36,211 nt of DNA, from NCBI RefSeq assembly GCF_009765775.1, contig NZ_LMUU01000140.1:3775-39985 (forward strand). The letters run 5' to 3'. Position 1 is the stretch's first letter; the number at the start of each line of letters is the position of its first letter. Below the pieces are notes generated by a model. It did not search any database and had not been told where the DNA came from. It saw only the letters and a program-made list of their open reading frames with translations. This DNA is from Beijerinckia sp. L45. Its GTDB lineage: Bacteria > Pseudomonadota > Alphaproteobacteria > Rhizobiales > Beijerinckiaceae. The position numbers and the translations under genes were made by a program. Of the stretch, positions 22,788 through 32,645 are shown in pieces.

Positions 22788-25592
22788 TCAGTGCGCCAAT
22801 CGCTCCAGCAGGTCGCGCACGTGGACCTGGTCGGCCTTGTAGTTGCCGGTCAACGTGTACATCACCAGATTCACGCCGCCGCGCAGCGCCATCTCGTGCT
22901 GGCGCGGATCGCCCGGCACCAGCGGATAGAGCGCCTCACCATATTCGTCGCCGGCCCAGCCGCTGGCGAGATCGTTGCCGGTGACGATGATCGGCGACAC
23001 GCCGTCGCCGGAGCGCGCCGGACGGTTCGCGGTATCGCCGATCGCCGGCGGCAGCGCCTCGATCCACGTCTGGCCGGAAGCATAACGCCCGACGAAGGCG
23101 TCGAGCAGATAGAACGTCTTGGTGACGACATGGCTCGGCGGCACCGGCTCGAGTTCGGGCACGTCGACGTCGGCGAGAAGCTGGCGCAACCATGCGGTTT
23201 CCGCGGTCGGCGGACCGCTCGATCGGGTCGACAGCGCATCGCGCGTGTCGAAGACGATGGTGCCGCCCTGGCGCATGAACGCCGCGATCTTCGCCGTCGC
23301 CGCGGGCGAAGGCTGCGGCACGCCGGCGACGACTGGCCAATACAGAAGGGGATAAAAGGCGAGGTCGTCTTTCGCCGGATCGATGCCGACAGGCTCGCCG
23401 GCGTTGAGCGACGTGCGATTGGTCAGGGTCGCCGACAGCGTCGACAGGCCCTGCTTGCTGATCTCGTCGACCCTGGCGTCGCCGCTGACGACATAGGCCA
23501 GCCGCGTCTGCAGCGCCGACGCCATGTCGCGCGGCGAGATCTCGGTAGCCGGCGATGCCGCATGAGCCGGCGTCGGCGCGGGCACAAGCGCGAACCCGGC
23601 GAGCATCAGAGCCAGCGCCGCCGGCACGGCGCGACGCGGCAGGCGCGGCAGTTTGCCGGCCAACCACAACGACGCGAGACTATCCAGCACGAAGAGCAGG
23701 AAGGCCGTGCCGATCAGCCAGGGCCGCAGGTCGACCGGCTCGGCCGCTTGCAGCGGCGCCGTCCGGAAGCGCAAACCCGCAAATGTCGCAGCCGGAATCC
23801 TGTCGTTCGGCGCCAAAGCATTCACCGCGAGCAGCGATTCCGCCGCGCCATAAAATCCGGACGGGTGATCGATGCTCGACACGCCGGCGAAGGTGGTCGG
23901 CACCGGTTTCGCGGTCGGCGGCGGCGGCCCCAGCGTGCCGAAGCCGTCGAGGCTGCGGCTCGGGGCCACCGTCTCGACCTTGCTCGCGACCGGCGCGGGC
24001 GCGGCGTCCGCCGTTATATCGGTCCGCGCGTCGCCGGACATCGCTACGATCTTGCGCAGCATGTCGACGAACAGGCCGGAGATCGGCAGGTTCGACCAGG
24101 TCGTGTCGGCCGTAACGTGAAACAAAACCACCCTGCCCTTGCCCCTGATATCCGCGGTCACCAGCGGCGTCCCATCGGACAGCTGCGCCCAGGTCTTGCC
24201 CGGCAGGCCGGTGTCGGGCTCGGCGAGAACCTGTCGCGAAATCGTGACCTCGTTCGGCACCTTCAGGCCGACGAAGGGGCTCGGCGGCTCGAAGGCGGCC
24301 AGCTTTTTCGGCGTCTCCCAGGACAGCGAGCCGCCGAGCACGCGGCCGCCGCGGCGCAGCCTCACCGGCACGAGGTCGTCCGCCGCAGCCGAGAGCCGCG
24401 TGCCGGCGAAGCGCACCAGCATGCCACCGCCATCGACGAATTGCGAAAGCCGGTCGCGCATCGCGCCGCTGATCGTGCCGATGTCGGCAAGGATCAGCAC
24501 CGATACGTGTTCGTCGAGCAGCGCGCCGATCGGATCGACCGCGCCGGGCTTGGCCTCATGCACATCGGCAAAGGGGCTGAGCGCCTTGACCAGATAATAA
24601 TTCGGCGCCAGCAGCGGCTGTGCGGTATCCGCCGTCTCGCCGCTGACGATGCCGACGCGACGGCGCTTCCAGCGCGCGTCCAGCAACGACACGGTCCCGG
24701 CGGAATGGCCGCCGACGATTTCCAGCCGGGCGATGTCGTTGCGCAGTTCGATGGGCAGATCGAAGCGCGCCTTGGTCTCGTTCTCCGTGCCGAAGGTAAA
24801 GGGCGCCTGGCCAATCGTCAGGCCTTTGAGGTCGAGCGCGCGGACGAAGCCTTGGCCGAGCCCCCCATTGGCAGAGCGCAGCACGCGGACGTCGAGGGCG
24901 CCGCTGTCGTTTTGCGGACCGGTCAGCGCGACGCTCGGCGCGCCGTCGGCGACGAGCGTGGTGTCGACAGGCAAGGCAGAAAGCCCGTCCGCAAAAGAGC
25001 GGGCGTTGCCGCGTTCCAGACCGTCGGCGATCCAGACGGTCGATGTTTTGGGGTGTGCCGCCACGAAACGCTCGATCGCCGGAAGCTCGGCAAGCCGGTC
25101 CGGCGTGTAGGGCACGGGCTTCAACGCCCGCAGGCGTTCCAGGGCCTTCGGAGCGTCGACGGGCACGACGTCTTTGCCGGCGTCCGACATCGCCGCCACC
25201 GCGACGACCTGCGAATTCTGGCGCGCGGCCTCGATACGCTGCGCGGCCGCGATCACGCGCCGATCCCAGCTCGGCGCCGCCGGCCAGCCATCGTCCATCA
25301 CCAGAAGCAGCGGCCCGGCGCCAGCGCCACCGACGCTCAATGGATTCCAGATGGGGCCGGCCATCGCCAAAATGATCGCGCACGCGATCACCAGCCGCAG
25401 CACCAGCAGCCACCACGGCGTGTTGGCCGGCGTCTCGTCCTTCGGCTTCAGGTCGAGGATCAGCTTTAACGGCGGAAACGGGATGCGGCGCGGGCGCGGC
25501 GGGGTGACGCGTAGCAGCACATACAGCACCGGCAGGCCAGCGAGCGCGGCCAGCGCCAGAGGGATCGTGAAGGCGAGCGGCAGACCGAGCAT
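22788..25592 (-). CDS. BatA-like N-terminal / DUF4159 C-terminal membrane protein
   Basis: 934 residues from ATG 25592, which overlaps the DUF58 stop by one base (TGATG). Two membrane helices (about 5-27 and 59-79) with the LPVLYVLLRVTPPRPRRIPFP sequence match the BatA/aerotolerance-regulator N-terminal domain. A long periplasmic or luminal part follows, including a glutamine-amidotransferase-like segment. Two further hydrophobic segments lie near 620-645 and 655-677. Residues about 694-934 are DUF4159, ending LTGNYKADQVHVRDLLERL. Third gene of MoxR-DUF58-DUF4159, an operon type whose members act in envelope-stress or metalloenzyme maturation roles in some bacteria. The exact function is unknown. 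A much longer open frame continues upstream but is overlapped by DUF58. Confidence 0.88.
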   Translation of the reverse strand: MLGLPLAFTIPLALAALAGLPVLYVLLRVTPPRPRRIPFPPLKLILDLKPKDETPANTPWWLLVLRLVIACAIILAMAGPIWNPLSVGGAGAGPLLLVMDDGWPAAPSWDRRVIAAAQRIEAARQNSQVVAVAAMSDAGKDVVPVDAPKALERLRALKPVPYTPDRLAELPAIERFVAAHPKTSTVWIADGLERGNARSFADGLSALPVDTTLVADGAPSVALTGPQNDSGALDVRVLRSANGGLGQGFVRALDLKGLTIGQAPFTFGTENETKARFDLPIELRNDIARLEIVGGHSAGTVSLLDARWKRRRVGIVSGETADTAQPLLAPNYYLVKALSPFADVHEAKPGAVDPIGALLDEHVSVLILADIGTISGAMRDRLSQFVDGGGMLVRFAGTRLSAAADDLVPVRLRRGGRVLGGSLSWETPKKLAAFEPPSPFVGLKVPNEVTISRQVLAEPDTGLPGKTWAQLSDGTPLVTADIRGKGRVVLFHVTADTTWSNLPISGLFVDMLRKIVAMSGDARTDITADAAPAPVASKVETVAPSRSLDGFGTLGPPPPTAKPVPTTFAGVSSIDHPSGFYGAAESLLAVNALAPNDRIPAATFAGLRFRTAPLQAAEPVDLRPWLIGTAFLLFVLDSLASLWLAGKLPRLPRRAVPAALALMLAGFALVPAPTPAHAASPATEISPRDMASALQTRLAYVVSGDARVDEISKQGLSTLSATLTNRTSLNAGEPVGIDPAKDDLAFYPLLYWPVVAGVPQPSPAATAKIAAFMRQGGTIVFDTRDALSTRSSGPPTAETAWLRQLLADVDVPELEPVPPSHVVTKTFYLLDAFVGRYASGQTWIEALPPAIGDTANRPARSGDGVSPIIVTGNDLASGWAGDEYGEALYPLVPGDPRQHEMALRGGVNLVMYTLTGNYKADQVHVRDLLERLAH

Positions 25593-26529
25593 CAGGCGAA
25601 CCCTGTCGCGAAGGCATCGAGGCTGGATTCGAGCTGCATGCGCAGCGCCAGCAACGCTTCGGACGCGGGCCGGTCGGTGCGATGGATGGCCAGGCTCCAG
25701 CCCTTTGCCCGCGCGGCAGACGCGACAGCATCGCGATGCGCGGCGAGGCGGCGGATATAGTCGTCGCGGAAGCGCTCGGCCTGGCCGATGCGCATCACCG
25801 CCTTCGAGTCGACGTCCAAAAACTCGGTGTGGCCAGAAAAGGGAAACGTTTCCTCCACGGGATCGACGATTATGACCAGATGACCGCGGGCGCCGCGTGA
25901 GGCGAGGTCGGCGATGCGCGCCGCGAGCTCGGCAGGCGGCGTGAGAAAGTCGCTGATCAGCACGACGCGGGTGCGTGGCGCGAGCGCCCCGGCCGGCGGG
26001 AGGTCGTCGGGCTCGCCGGGTTGGCGGTCGACGGCGTGCAGCACTTCGCCAAAGCGTTCGATGATGCTGCGGGCTGCCAAAGGACGCGTAAGCCCGAGCA
26101 GGCCGACGCGTTCCCCGCCACGCACCAGCAGATCGGCGGCGGCAAGGCCGAGCACCAGCGCGCGATCGAGCTTGGGCTGCAGCGCGAGCGCCGAAGCGAA
26201 GGCCATCGACGGCGAACGGTCCATCCAGATCCAGACGGTGTGGGCGGATTCCCATTCGCGCTCGCGGACGTAGTAGCGGTCGTCGCGGGCGGACTGCCGC
26301 CAGTCGACACGACTCGCCGCCTCGCCCATCACGAAGGGGCGGAACTGCCAAAAGTTCTCGCCGGTGCCGGCCTGCTTGCGGCCGTGTACGCCGTGCATCG
26401 CGCTGGAGGCGATCTCCTTCGCCGCGACGACGAGGCTCGGCAGGCGGCGCGCGAGGCCGAGCGCGGCCTCCTGCTGGCGTCCGCCGACGGCCCGCTCCTC
26501 GGCGTCGAGCAGCCTTGCCTCAACCGCCA

Positions 26530-26530
<1 letters not shown>
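25592..26530 (-). CDS. DUF58 domain protein (VWA-like)
   Basis: 312 residues from ATG 26530, overlapping the moxR stop by one base. DUF58 proteins usually carry a degenerate von Willebrand A fold and work with MoxR ATPases. Visible features: the DUF58 signature FRPFVMGEAASRVDWRQSARDD (64-85), where the R-x-IDW-x-x-(S/T)AR pattern is expected, followed by a VWA core with WIWMDRSPSM (metal-site-like DxSxS) and VVLISDF. It is soluble, without a membrane anchor; the anchor function is probably taken by the downstream BatA/DUF4159 protein. Tight overlaps in the operon suggest a stoichiometric complex. Confidence 0.92.
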
Positions 26531-27525
<995 letters not shown>

Positions 27526-27551
27526 GGACGGTCGGCTCCCTGGACGTGTAA

Positions 27552-27577
27552 GCGTCGACGAACGGTATGATCGACGC
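27552..27577. promoter_or_regulatory. Dyad in the moxR / DUF1285 divergent promoter space
   Basis: GCGTCGA (27552-27558) and TCGACGC (27571-27577) form a perfect 7-bp dyad with a 12-bp spacer, in the 90-bp gap between two divergent operons. A site for a shared regulator is possible; the sequence fits no regulator I recognise, and a 7-bp dyad can occur by chance in GC-rich DNA. Confidence 0.35.
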
Positions 27578-27615
27578 CATATCCTTATGACGTCTTCTCC
27601 GATTAGGTTGCAATT

Positions 27616-28215
27616 ATGACTGGGGATGTCGAGCAAGAGAAGAATGACGCAGCGGCCCCGCCGCGCCTGCAGAGCCTCATCGCCTCCATCGGCGCGGCCA
27701 AAGCGCGCGGCCCGGCCCCTGTGGAACAGTGGCATCCGCCTTATTGCGGCGTCATCGATCTGCGGATCGCCAGCGACGGCACTTGGTTCTACGCGGGGAC
27801 ACCGATTCTCAGGCCCGCGCTGATAACCCTGTTCGCCGGGATCCTGCGCAAGGATCCGGAGCGCTACGTGCTGGTGACGCCGGTCGAATGCGTCGGGATC
27901 GTCGTGGAGGACGCGCCCTTCATCGCGGTCGCCATGGCGGAGGACCAAGGGTCCTTGGTCATCGGGACGAACGTCGGCGACGAGGTGCGCGTTGGCTCGG
28001 ATCACCCGCTCCGCTTCGCGCTGGACGAGGCGGATGGCGTGAAACCCTATGTCCATATCCGCGGCGATCTCTGGGCTAAGCTGACGCGCTCGCTGGCACT
28101 CGAGCTGCTCGATCGCGGGGAGACGCGGATGCACGAGGGCGCCGAGACGTTTGGCGTCAGCGCGGGCGGGGTGTTCTTCCCTGTCGCGGCAGCCGACGTG
28201 GCGAGCGCCGCATGA
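27616..28215 (+). CDS. DUF1285 family protein
   Basis: 199 residues from ATG 27616. Recognisable DUF1285 core: WHPPYCGVIDLRIASDGTWFYAGTPI (39-64), followed by YVLVTPVECVGIVVEDAPF. It is a soluble, mainly beta protein of unknown biochemical role, present in many Alpha- and Gammaproteobacteria. In Hyphomicrobiales it is regularly beside the MoxR/DUF58/DUF4159 operon on one side and the NUDIX/CCA genes on the other, as here, suggesting some link, though none is proven. Its stop overlaps the NUDIX start (ATGA). Confidence 0.9.
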   Translation: MTGDVEQEKNDAAAPPRLQSLIASIGAAKARGPAPVEQWHPPYCGVIDLRIASDGTWFYAGTPILRPALITLFAGILRKDPERYVLVTPVECVGIVVEDAPFIAVAMAEDQGSLVIGTNVGDEVRVGSDHPLRFALDEADGVKPYVHIRGDLWAKLTRSLALELLDRGETRMHEGAETFGVSAGGVFFPVAAADVASAA

Positions 28216-28934
28216 CGGACCTGCAGCCGGGGTTCGGAGACATCGTCGCGAGCGAGCCAGAGAATGACTTTACGGCAGGGACGGCCGACGCGGCGATGTT
28301 CGCGCCAGGCAACGTCTTTGCGCGCATTGCGGCGCGCGTGCCGCGCACCTTGGCCCCGGAGGCGCTCGACCGCGCCCACATTCCGCTCGACGGCGACCAC
28401 AGCCTCAACGCCTGGGACGTCTCCCCCGATTTTCTCGCCGAGGCGCGCGTCGCCGCGGTGCTGATCGGACTGGTCGAAAGAGATGACGGTCTTCATATCA
28501 TTCTGACGCAGCGTGCCAGCGCGCTGCGCGTCCATTCCGGCCAGATCGCTTTCCCCGGCGGCAAGATGGACCCGGAGGATTCGTCGCCCGCCGCTACGGC
28601 GCTGCGCGAAGTTTTTGAAGAAATCGGCATCCCGGCCGATCGCATCGAGGTTCTGGGCTACCTCGGCGCCTACCTCACTCGGACCGGCTTTCGCATCGTG
28701 CCGGTCATCGCCCGCATCCGCCCGCCGTTCGATCTGGTGCTGAACCCCGCCGAGGTCGTCGACACGTTCGAAGTGCCGTTCGCCTTCCTGATGAGCGAGG
28801 CCAATCACGAATTGCGCGAGCGCGAATGGAAGGGGCTGCCGCGGCGCTTCTACGCCATGCCATATGGCGATCGTAATATATGGGGCATCACCGCCGGCAT
28901 CCTGCGCAATCTCTACGAGAGGCTGTACCGCTGA
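28212..28934 (+). CDS. NUDIX hydrolase, CoA pyrophosphatase-like
   Basis: 240 residues. Likely cleaves CoA or its derivatives to phosphopantetheine and 3',5'-ADP; the NudL/PCD1 type is suggested by the RASALRVHSGQIAFPGG segment (about 97-113) before the NUDIX helix. The box GGKMDPEDSSPAATALREVFEEIG carries the metal-binding REVFEEIG end. The N-terminal ~75 residues are an extension seen in alphaproteobacterial members. ATG 28212 overlaps the DUF1285 stop; its own TGA overlaps the next ATG (TGATG), so the four-gene operon is translationally coupled. Confidence 0.92.
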   Translation: MTDLQPGFGDIVASEPENDFTAGTADAAMFAPGNVFARIAARVPRTLAPEALDRAHIPLDGDHSLNAWDVSPDFLAEARVAAVLIGLVERDDGLHIILTQRASALRVHSGQIAFPGGKMDPEDSSPAATALREVFEEIGIPADRIEVLGYLGAYLTRTGFRIVPVIARIRPPFDLVLNPAEVVDTFEVPFAFLMSEANHELREREWKGLPRRFYAMPYGDRNIWGITAGILRNLYERLYR

Positions 28935-29194
28935 TGGGCCGCACGATTTCGGAACTCGGGCTGCTCTATCTCGCCCCGTTCGCGCTCTACCTCGTCTATC
29001 TCATCGCTCGCCGCGTCTACATTCTCTCCTTCGATCACTGGACACGCACCGTCATCGCGACCCTGTCGCTCGCCGGCCTGGCGCTGGTTCTGGCCTGCCT
29101 TCTGCTCACCGGCTTCTTCGCCGAGCGCCACGAGGGCGCCTATGCGCCAGCGCATATCGAGAACGGCAAGCTCGTGGGCGGCGAAATCCAGTGA
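28934..29194 (+). CDS. DUF6111-type small membrane protein
   Basis: 86 residues with two predicted membrane helices (about 8-27 and 40-63), a short basic/aromatic loop between them (RRVYILSFDHWTR), and a soluble tail ending HIENGKLVGGEIQ. I assign DUF6111 from its characteristic place between the NUDIX and CCA genes and from its N-terminus; the function is unknown. The start overlaps the NUDIX stop by one base, and the GTGA at its end starts cca. A longer open frame in another phase crosses this region but is a shadow. Confidence 0.8.
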   Translation: MGRTISELGLLYLAPFALYLVYLIARRVYILSFDHWTRTVIATLSLAGLALVLACLLLTGFFAERHEGAYAPAHIENGKLVGGEIQ

Positions 29195-30420
29195 CATCGC
29201 AAGCAGCATCTCTTCTCGGCAACCCGGCGCTGCGCCAGGCGCTCGAACTGCTGAACGGCGATGGTGAAGAGGCCCGCGTCGTCGGCGGCGCGGTGCGCAA
29301 CGCGCTGCTCGGGCGGCCGGTCCACGAATTCGACATCGCCACCACGGCGACGCCGGACGTGGTCGTCGCGCGGGCGGAAAACGCGCGGCTGCGCAGCATC
29401 CCGACGGGCATCGCCCATGGCACGGTCACCGTGCTCGTCGGGGGCGTGCCGTTCGAAATTACCACGCTCCGCGAGGACGTCGAGACCGACGGGCGCCACG
29501 CGGTGATCCGATTCGGCCGCGATTTCGTCGACGATGCCCGAAGGCGGGATTTTACCATCAACGCCCTGTCGATGGGCCTGGATGGTCAGGTGCACGACTA
29601 CACCGGTGGTCTCGCCGACCTCGCGGCGAGGCGCGTACGCTTCATCGGCGACGCCGGACAGCGGATTCGCGAAGATTTCTTGCGCGTGCTGCGCTTTTTT
29701 AGGTTTTCGGCGGACTACGCCGACGGGCCCCTCGATGCCGAGGGACTGGCGGCGGCGATCCGCGAGCGCGCCGGGCTCGCCATCCTCTCGCGCGAAAGAA
29801 TCAGGCAGGAACTGCTGAAGCTGCTTGTGGCGCGGCGGGCGGCCGCGGTGGTCGCGGTGATCAGCGAATGCGGCCTGCTCGGGCCGTTGCTGCACGGCGT
29901 GGCGCAACCGGCACGCCTGTCACGGCTGCTTCGCATCGACCCTGAGGCCGATGGGCCCCTTCGGCTCGCTGCCCTCGGCGTCCAGATTTCGGAGGATGCC
30001 GAGCGGCTGCGTATGGCATTGCGTCTGTCGAATCAGGAAGCCGCGCGCCTGGACACTGCGGCCAAGGCGCTTGTCGCGCTGCATGGCATCGATCTCCCGC
30101 CGCCAATCGGCGATCTCAGGACCATGCTGTTTCGCGCCGGACGTCAGGGCGCCTGCGACGCGCTGCGCCTGGCCCAGGCCGAAAGCCGCGCCGCGGCGAG
30201 CGATTCGGCCTGGAGCGCCGCCCTGCGGTTTCTTCGCGATACCCCGGAACCGCATATGCCCTTTTCCGGCGCCGACCTCATGGCGCGCGGCTTTTCGGGC
30301 CGCGCGCTCGGCGAGGCCCTGAAGAACCTGCAGGCCCAGTGGATTCGCGCCGGGTTTCCGCAGGATTCGCGCACGCTGGCCGCCTTGCTGGACGACGTCG
30401 GCAAATCCACCCCTTCATAA
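29191..30420 (+). CDS. cca: CCA tRNA nucleotidyltransferase / poly(A) polymerase family
   Basis: Adds or repairs the 3' CCA of tRNAs. 409 residues from GTG 29191 (MTSQAASLLGNPALRQALELL), overlapping the upstream stop. Class II nucleotidyltransferase features: VVGGAVRNALLGRPVHEFDIATTATP with the metal-binding acidic pair Glu46 and Asp48, then the RRDFTINALSM motif, the DLAARRVRFIGD piece, and SRERIRQELLKLL of the neck domain. The first acidic position is Glu where many have Asp. No HD domain follows; the C-terminal half is helical. It ends the DUF1285-NUDIX-DUF6111-cca operon. Confidence 0.93.
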   Translation: MTSQAASLLGNPALRQALELLNGDGEEARVVGGAVRNALLGRPVHEFDIATTATPDVVVARAENARLRSIPTGIAHGTVTVLVGGVPFEITTLREDVETDGRHAVIRFGRDFVDDARRRDFTINALSMGLDGQVHDYTGGLADLAARRVRFIGDAGQRIREDFLRVLRFFRFSADYADGPLDAEGLAAAIRERAGLAILSRERIRQELLKLLVARRAAAVVAVISECGLLGPLLHGVAQPARLSRLLRIDPEADGPLRLAALGVQISEDAERLRMALRLSNQEAARLDTAAKALVALHGIDLPPPIGDLRTMLFRAGRQGACDALRLAQAESRAAASDSAWSAALRFLRDTPEPHMPFSGADLMARGFSGRALGEALKNLQAQWIRAGFPQDSRTLAALLDDVGKSTPS

Positions 30421-30559
30421 GCCTGACATCCACGCCGCATCATCATGCGCCTGCAAGCCAAGCGATTCTTTGGATTCGCCCACAACCCAGAACAGCGCTA
30501 GTTTGCTGCGGACGGCTTGCATCGGTGACGGATGGAGGCCGAGTGTGGAGTGGCTGGCG

Positions 30560-30817
30560 ATGAGCGAGAGGCGCAAGGCACCATCCGATGTCGCACAGCG
30601 GCTCGGCGAACGCAGCCGTACGCGGGCGCGGGAGCAGGGATCGAGCCTTTGGCGGCGCGAGACCTATACCCTGCCCCGGCCGGAAGCCCGCAGCAAAGCG
30701 CGGGAGTGGCTGCAGAAATTCCCGAAGGCGGCATACATGACGGAAATCGAGTTCTGGCGCGAACTGTCCGACGGCCAGATCGAGTTCACGATGCGCCGGC
30801 TGCCGACCGCGGATTGA
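30560..30817 (+). CDS. Hypothetical protein, 85 residues
   Basis: From ATG 30560 the protein is 85 residues and very basic at the N-terminus (MSERRKAPSDVAQRLGERSRTRAREQG), with a better-structured C-terminal half (WRRETYTLPRPEARSKAREWLQKF, then AAYMTEIEFWRELSDGQIEFTMRRL). No signal peptide, cysteine or membrane helix. GGAG at 30545-30548 could serve as ribosome site; a longer frame to 30470 is possible but less likely. It resembles uncharacterised proteins of Hyphomicrobiales; I know no function. It converges with the reductase, 6 bp between stop codons. Confidence 0.72.
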   Translation: MSERRKAPSDVAQRLGERSRTRAREQGSSLWRRETYTLPRPEARSKAREWLQKFPKAAYMTEIEFWRELSDGQIEFTMRRLPTAD

Positions 30818-30823
30818 AGCGCC

Positions 30824-31594
30824 CTACTCCACCACGTCCGGCGTCCGCCAGCCCAGATGCTGCCCAGCGTCCACCGCGATCATCTGGCCCGTCACCGCGC
30901 GCGCACCCGCGAGATAAAGGACCGCGGCTGCGATCTCGTCCGGCTCGACAGCGCGGTGCAACGGCACGCCCTCGACCTCCTTGCTGAACCCGGCGCTGCC
31001 TTCGTTGGCGTTGGGCAGGACCGGCCCCGGGCCGATCGCATTGACGCGCACGCCACGCTCGGCAAAGGCTTGAGCCATCGTGCGCGTCGCCGTCCACAGG
31101 GCGGACTTCGCCAGCGTATAGGAAAAGTATTGCGGTGTCGGGCGCAGCACGCGCTGATCGATCAGGTTGACGATGCTGGCGTCGTCGCCCGGCACCGCCT
31201 GCGCCGCGAAGTCGCGGCTCAGCAGGACCGGCGCCCGTAGGTTGACGGCAAACTGCCGGTCCCAGAGGTCGAGATCCACCGCCTCCGCACTGTCGGACTC
31301 GAAGATCGCCGCATTGTTGACGAGCAAACAGAGTGGACCCAGGCGTTGACGCGCTTCCGCGATCAGCGACGCGCAGCGCGCCGCGTCGGCGAGGTCGCCG
31401 GTCATGACGCACGAGCGCACGCCGAGCCCGACCAGCGTGGCCGCCAGACCCTCCGCCTTGTCCCGCGACCGCGCACTTGCATGCAGGGCGACATCGAAAC
31501 CGGCTTCCGCCAGTCGCGTGGCGATGCGCGACCCGATACGCCGGGAGGCACCGGTCACCAGCGCGTTCCCCTTCGAGGATGCCGTCCGCGTCAC
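30824..31594 (-). CDS. SDR family reductase, pteridine reductase / FolM-like
   Basis: 256 residues from GTG 31594, chosen because AAGGA lies seven bases upstream; an ATG at 31630 would add 12 residues. Cofactor motif TGASRRIG (14-21), NNAAIF (93-98), and the active site Asp146-Tyr159-Lys163. Instead of the normal SDR serine there is Asp (NLIDQR), and the spacing Asp-13-Tyr-4-Lys equals that of Leishmania PTR1 (Asp181, Tyr194, Lys198). This identifies the pteridine reductase / dihydromonapterin reductase group, so it probably makes tetrahydropterin or tetrahydromonapterin with NADPH. Arg-containing RRIG supports NADPH preference. Annotation pipelines may call it only SDR oxidoreductase. Confidence 0.87.
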   Translation of the reverse strand: MTRTASSKGNALVTGASRRIGSRIATRLAEAGFDVALHASARSRDKAEGLAATLVGLGVRSCVMTGDLADAARCASLIAEARQRLGPLCLLVNNAAIFESDSAEAVDLDLWDRQFAVNLRAPVLLSRDFAAQAVPGDDASIVNLIDQRVLRPTPQYFSYTLAKSALWTATRTMAQAFAERGVRVNAIGPGPVLPNANEGSAGFSKEVEGVPLHRAVEPDEIAAAVLYLAGARAVTGQMIAVDAGQHLGWRTPDVVE

Positions 31595-31950
31595 AAGATC
31601 GTCCTTCGCGTTGATACGGCCGTCGGGCATCCTTGGGCCGCGCGTCGTCGCCCGACCGTAGAGCAGCGCGCATTAAGCACACGCCACTTCGTCGTTCCTA
31701 GCCCTGCCGGCTTCAATAAACCATCCGTTTACCACACCGTATTGCGCCGGTACGCTGTCCTCGTCGGCAATGCTGGATCGATGATGCGCAATACTATTCA
31801 GCCGTAACGTCACAACCAATTTACTCTATTTCTACGTTACCGCCGCATTCCGACCAAGAGACTTAATCGATCTCAACTATATATCCTCAAATTTTAGTAA
31901 CCCTGCAGCCTTAACCAAAGGAAGACGGCACACAGCCCTGAGGACCTTTG
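31595..31950 (+). promoter_or_regulatory. AT-rich promoter and leader of the porin gene
   Basis: The 356-bp gap between the reductase and porin starts includes an AT-rich stretch (about 31800-31900) that contrasts with the GC-rich surroundings; such leaders are common before highly expressed outer-membrane protein genes. GAGGA at 31940-31944 is the ribosome site. The leftmost part would also carry the reductase promoter. No gene or repeat was seen in it. Confidence 0.5.
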
Positions 31951-32628
31951 ATGAACAAGTTCGCTTTCGCCGCCCTGGCCCTGATCCTGGCTTCGCCGGC
32001 TTTGGCTGCCGACCTTCCCGGCCGCTACGCGCCGCCGCCGATGGACTCTTACGCGCCGCCGCCGATGTTCACCTGGACCGGCCTCTATGTGGGCGCCAAC
32101 GGCGCGCTCGCGGTCGGCAGCTTTTCCAACCGCGGCAACACCGCCTTCGGCAACGCCTTCGGTGGTTTCGGCGGCGGCACGGTCGGCTATAATTATCAGC
32201 AGGGTTCGCTGCTCGTCGGCGCCGAAGGCGACATCGCGTTCGGATCGGCCAGCGGGTCGGGGAGCGCATTCCCCGGTTCGAACAGCTCGGGCCAGGTCCA
32301 GGGCATCGGCACCGCACGCGTCCGCTTCGGCTATGTCTACGACCGGGCTTTGTTCTACATCACCGGCGGCTATGCCGGCGCCAGCGTCCGCGGCACGATG
32401 AACGACAGCGGTGCGGCCCCCAACCTCTTCGTCGACCAGTCGCACTATCTGAACGGCTATGCCGTCGGCGCCGGCGTCGAATTCGCCATCACCAAGCGCA
32501 TCTCGGTGAAGGGCGAATATATCTTCACCGGCTTCGGCTCCGGCAATTACTTCAACGGCACCCGCGACTCGCTGAATTCCGGCGCGAACATCAACCTCAT
32601 CCGCGCCGGCGTGAACTACCACTTCTAG
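31951..32628 (+). CDS. Outer membrane beta-barrel protein, Omp25/RopB-like
   Basis: 225 residues from ATG 31951, with GAGGA six bases upstream. Signal peptide at 1-19 or 20 (MNKFAFAALALILASPALA then ADLPG), a short Pro-rich linker (PPPMDSYAPPPM), and then an eight-strand barrel beginning TWTGLYVGANG and ending AGVNYHF with the C-terminal Phe needed for BAM assembly. This is the OMP_b-brl / Omp25 type, abundant in Hyphomicrobiales and used as an envelope structural protein. Alternating strands rich in Gly, Ser and Tyr fit. It converges with GST across a nested palindrome. Confidence 0.93.
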   Translation: MNKFAFAALALILASPALAADLPGRYAPPPMDSYAPPPMFTWTGLYVGANGALAVGSFSNRGNTAFGNAFGGFGGGTVGYNYQQGSLLVGAEGDIAFGSASGSGSAFPGSNSSGQVQGIGTARVRFGYVYDRALFYITGGYAGASVRGTMNDSGAAPNLFVDQSHYLNGYAVGAGVEFAITKRISVKGEYIFTGFGSGNYFNGTRDSLNSGANINLIRAGVNYHF

Positions 32629-32645
32629 AACATCGGACCAACCGC

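Noticed and set aside
20840-22984. Long plus-strand open frame (714 codons) antisense to the MFS and glycosylase genes
   Set aside because: Its product is rich in Arg, Gln, Asp and Ala with no family features; the minus-strand genes have clear motifs. Long antisense frames are expected in GC-rich DNA.
22725-25469. 914-codon plus-strand open frame antisense to DUF4159
   Set aside because: Low-complexity Arg/Gly/Asp composition, no motif, no ribosome site; it mirrors codon bias of the real gene.
22788-26351. A single 1187-codon open frame on the minus strand
   Set aside because: It runs through the DUF58 gene in another phase; the DUF4159 protein has a good start at 25592 that overlaps the DUF58 stop, and the extra N-terminus is Arg/Ala-rich shadow sequence.
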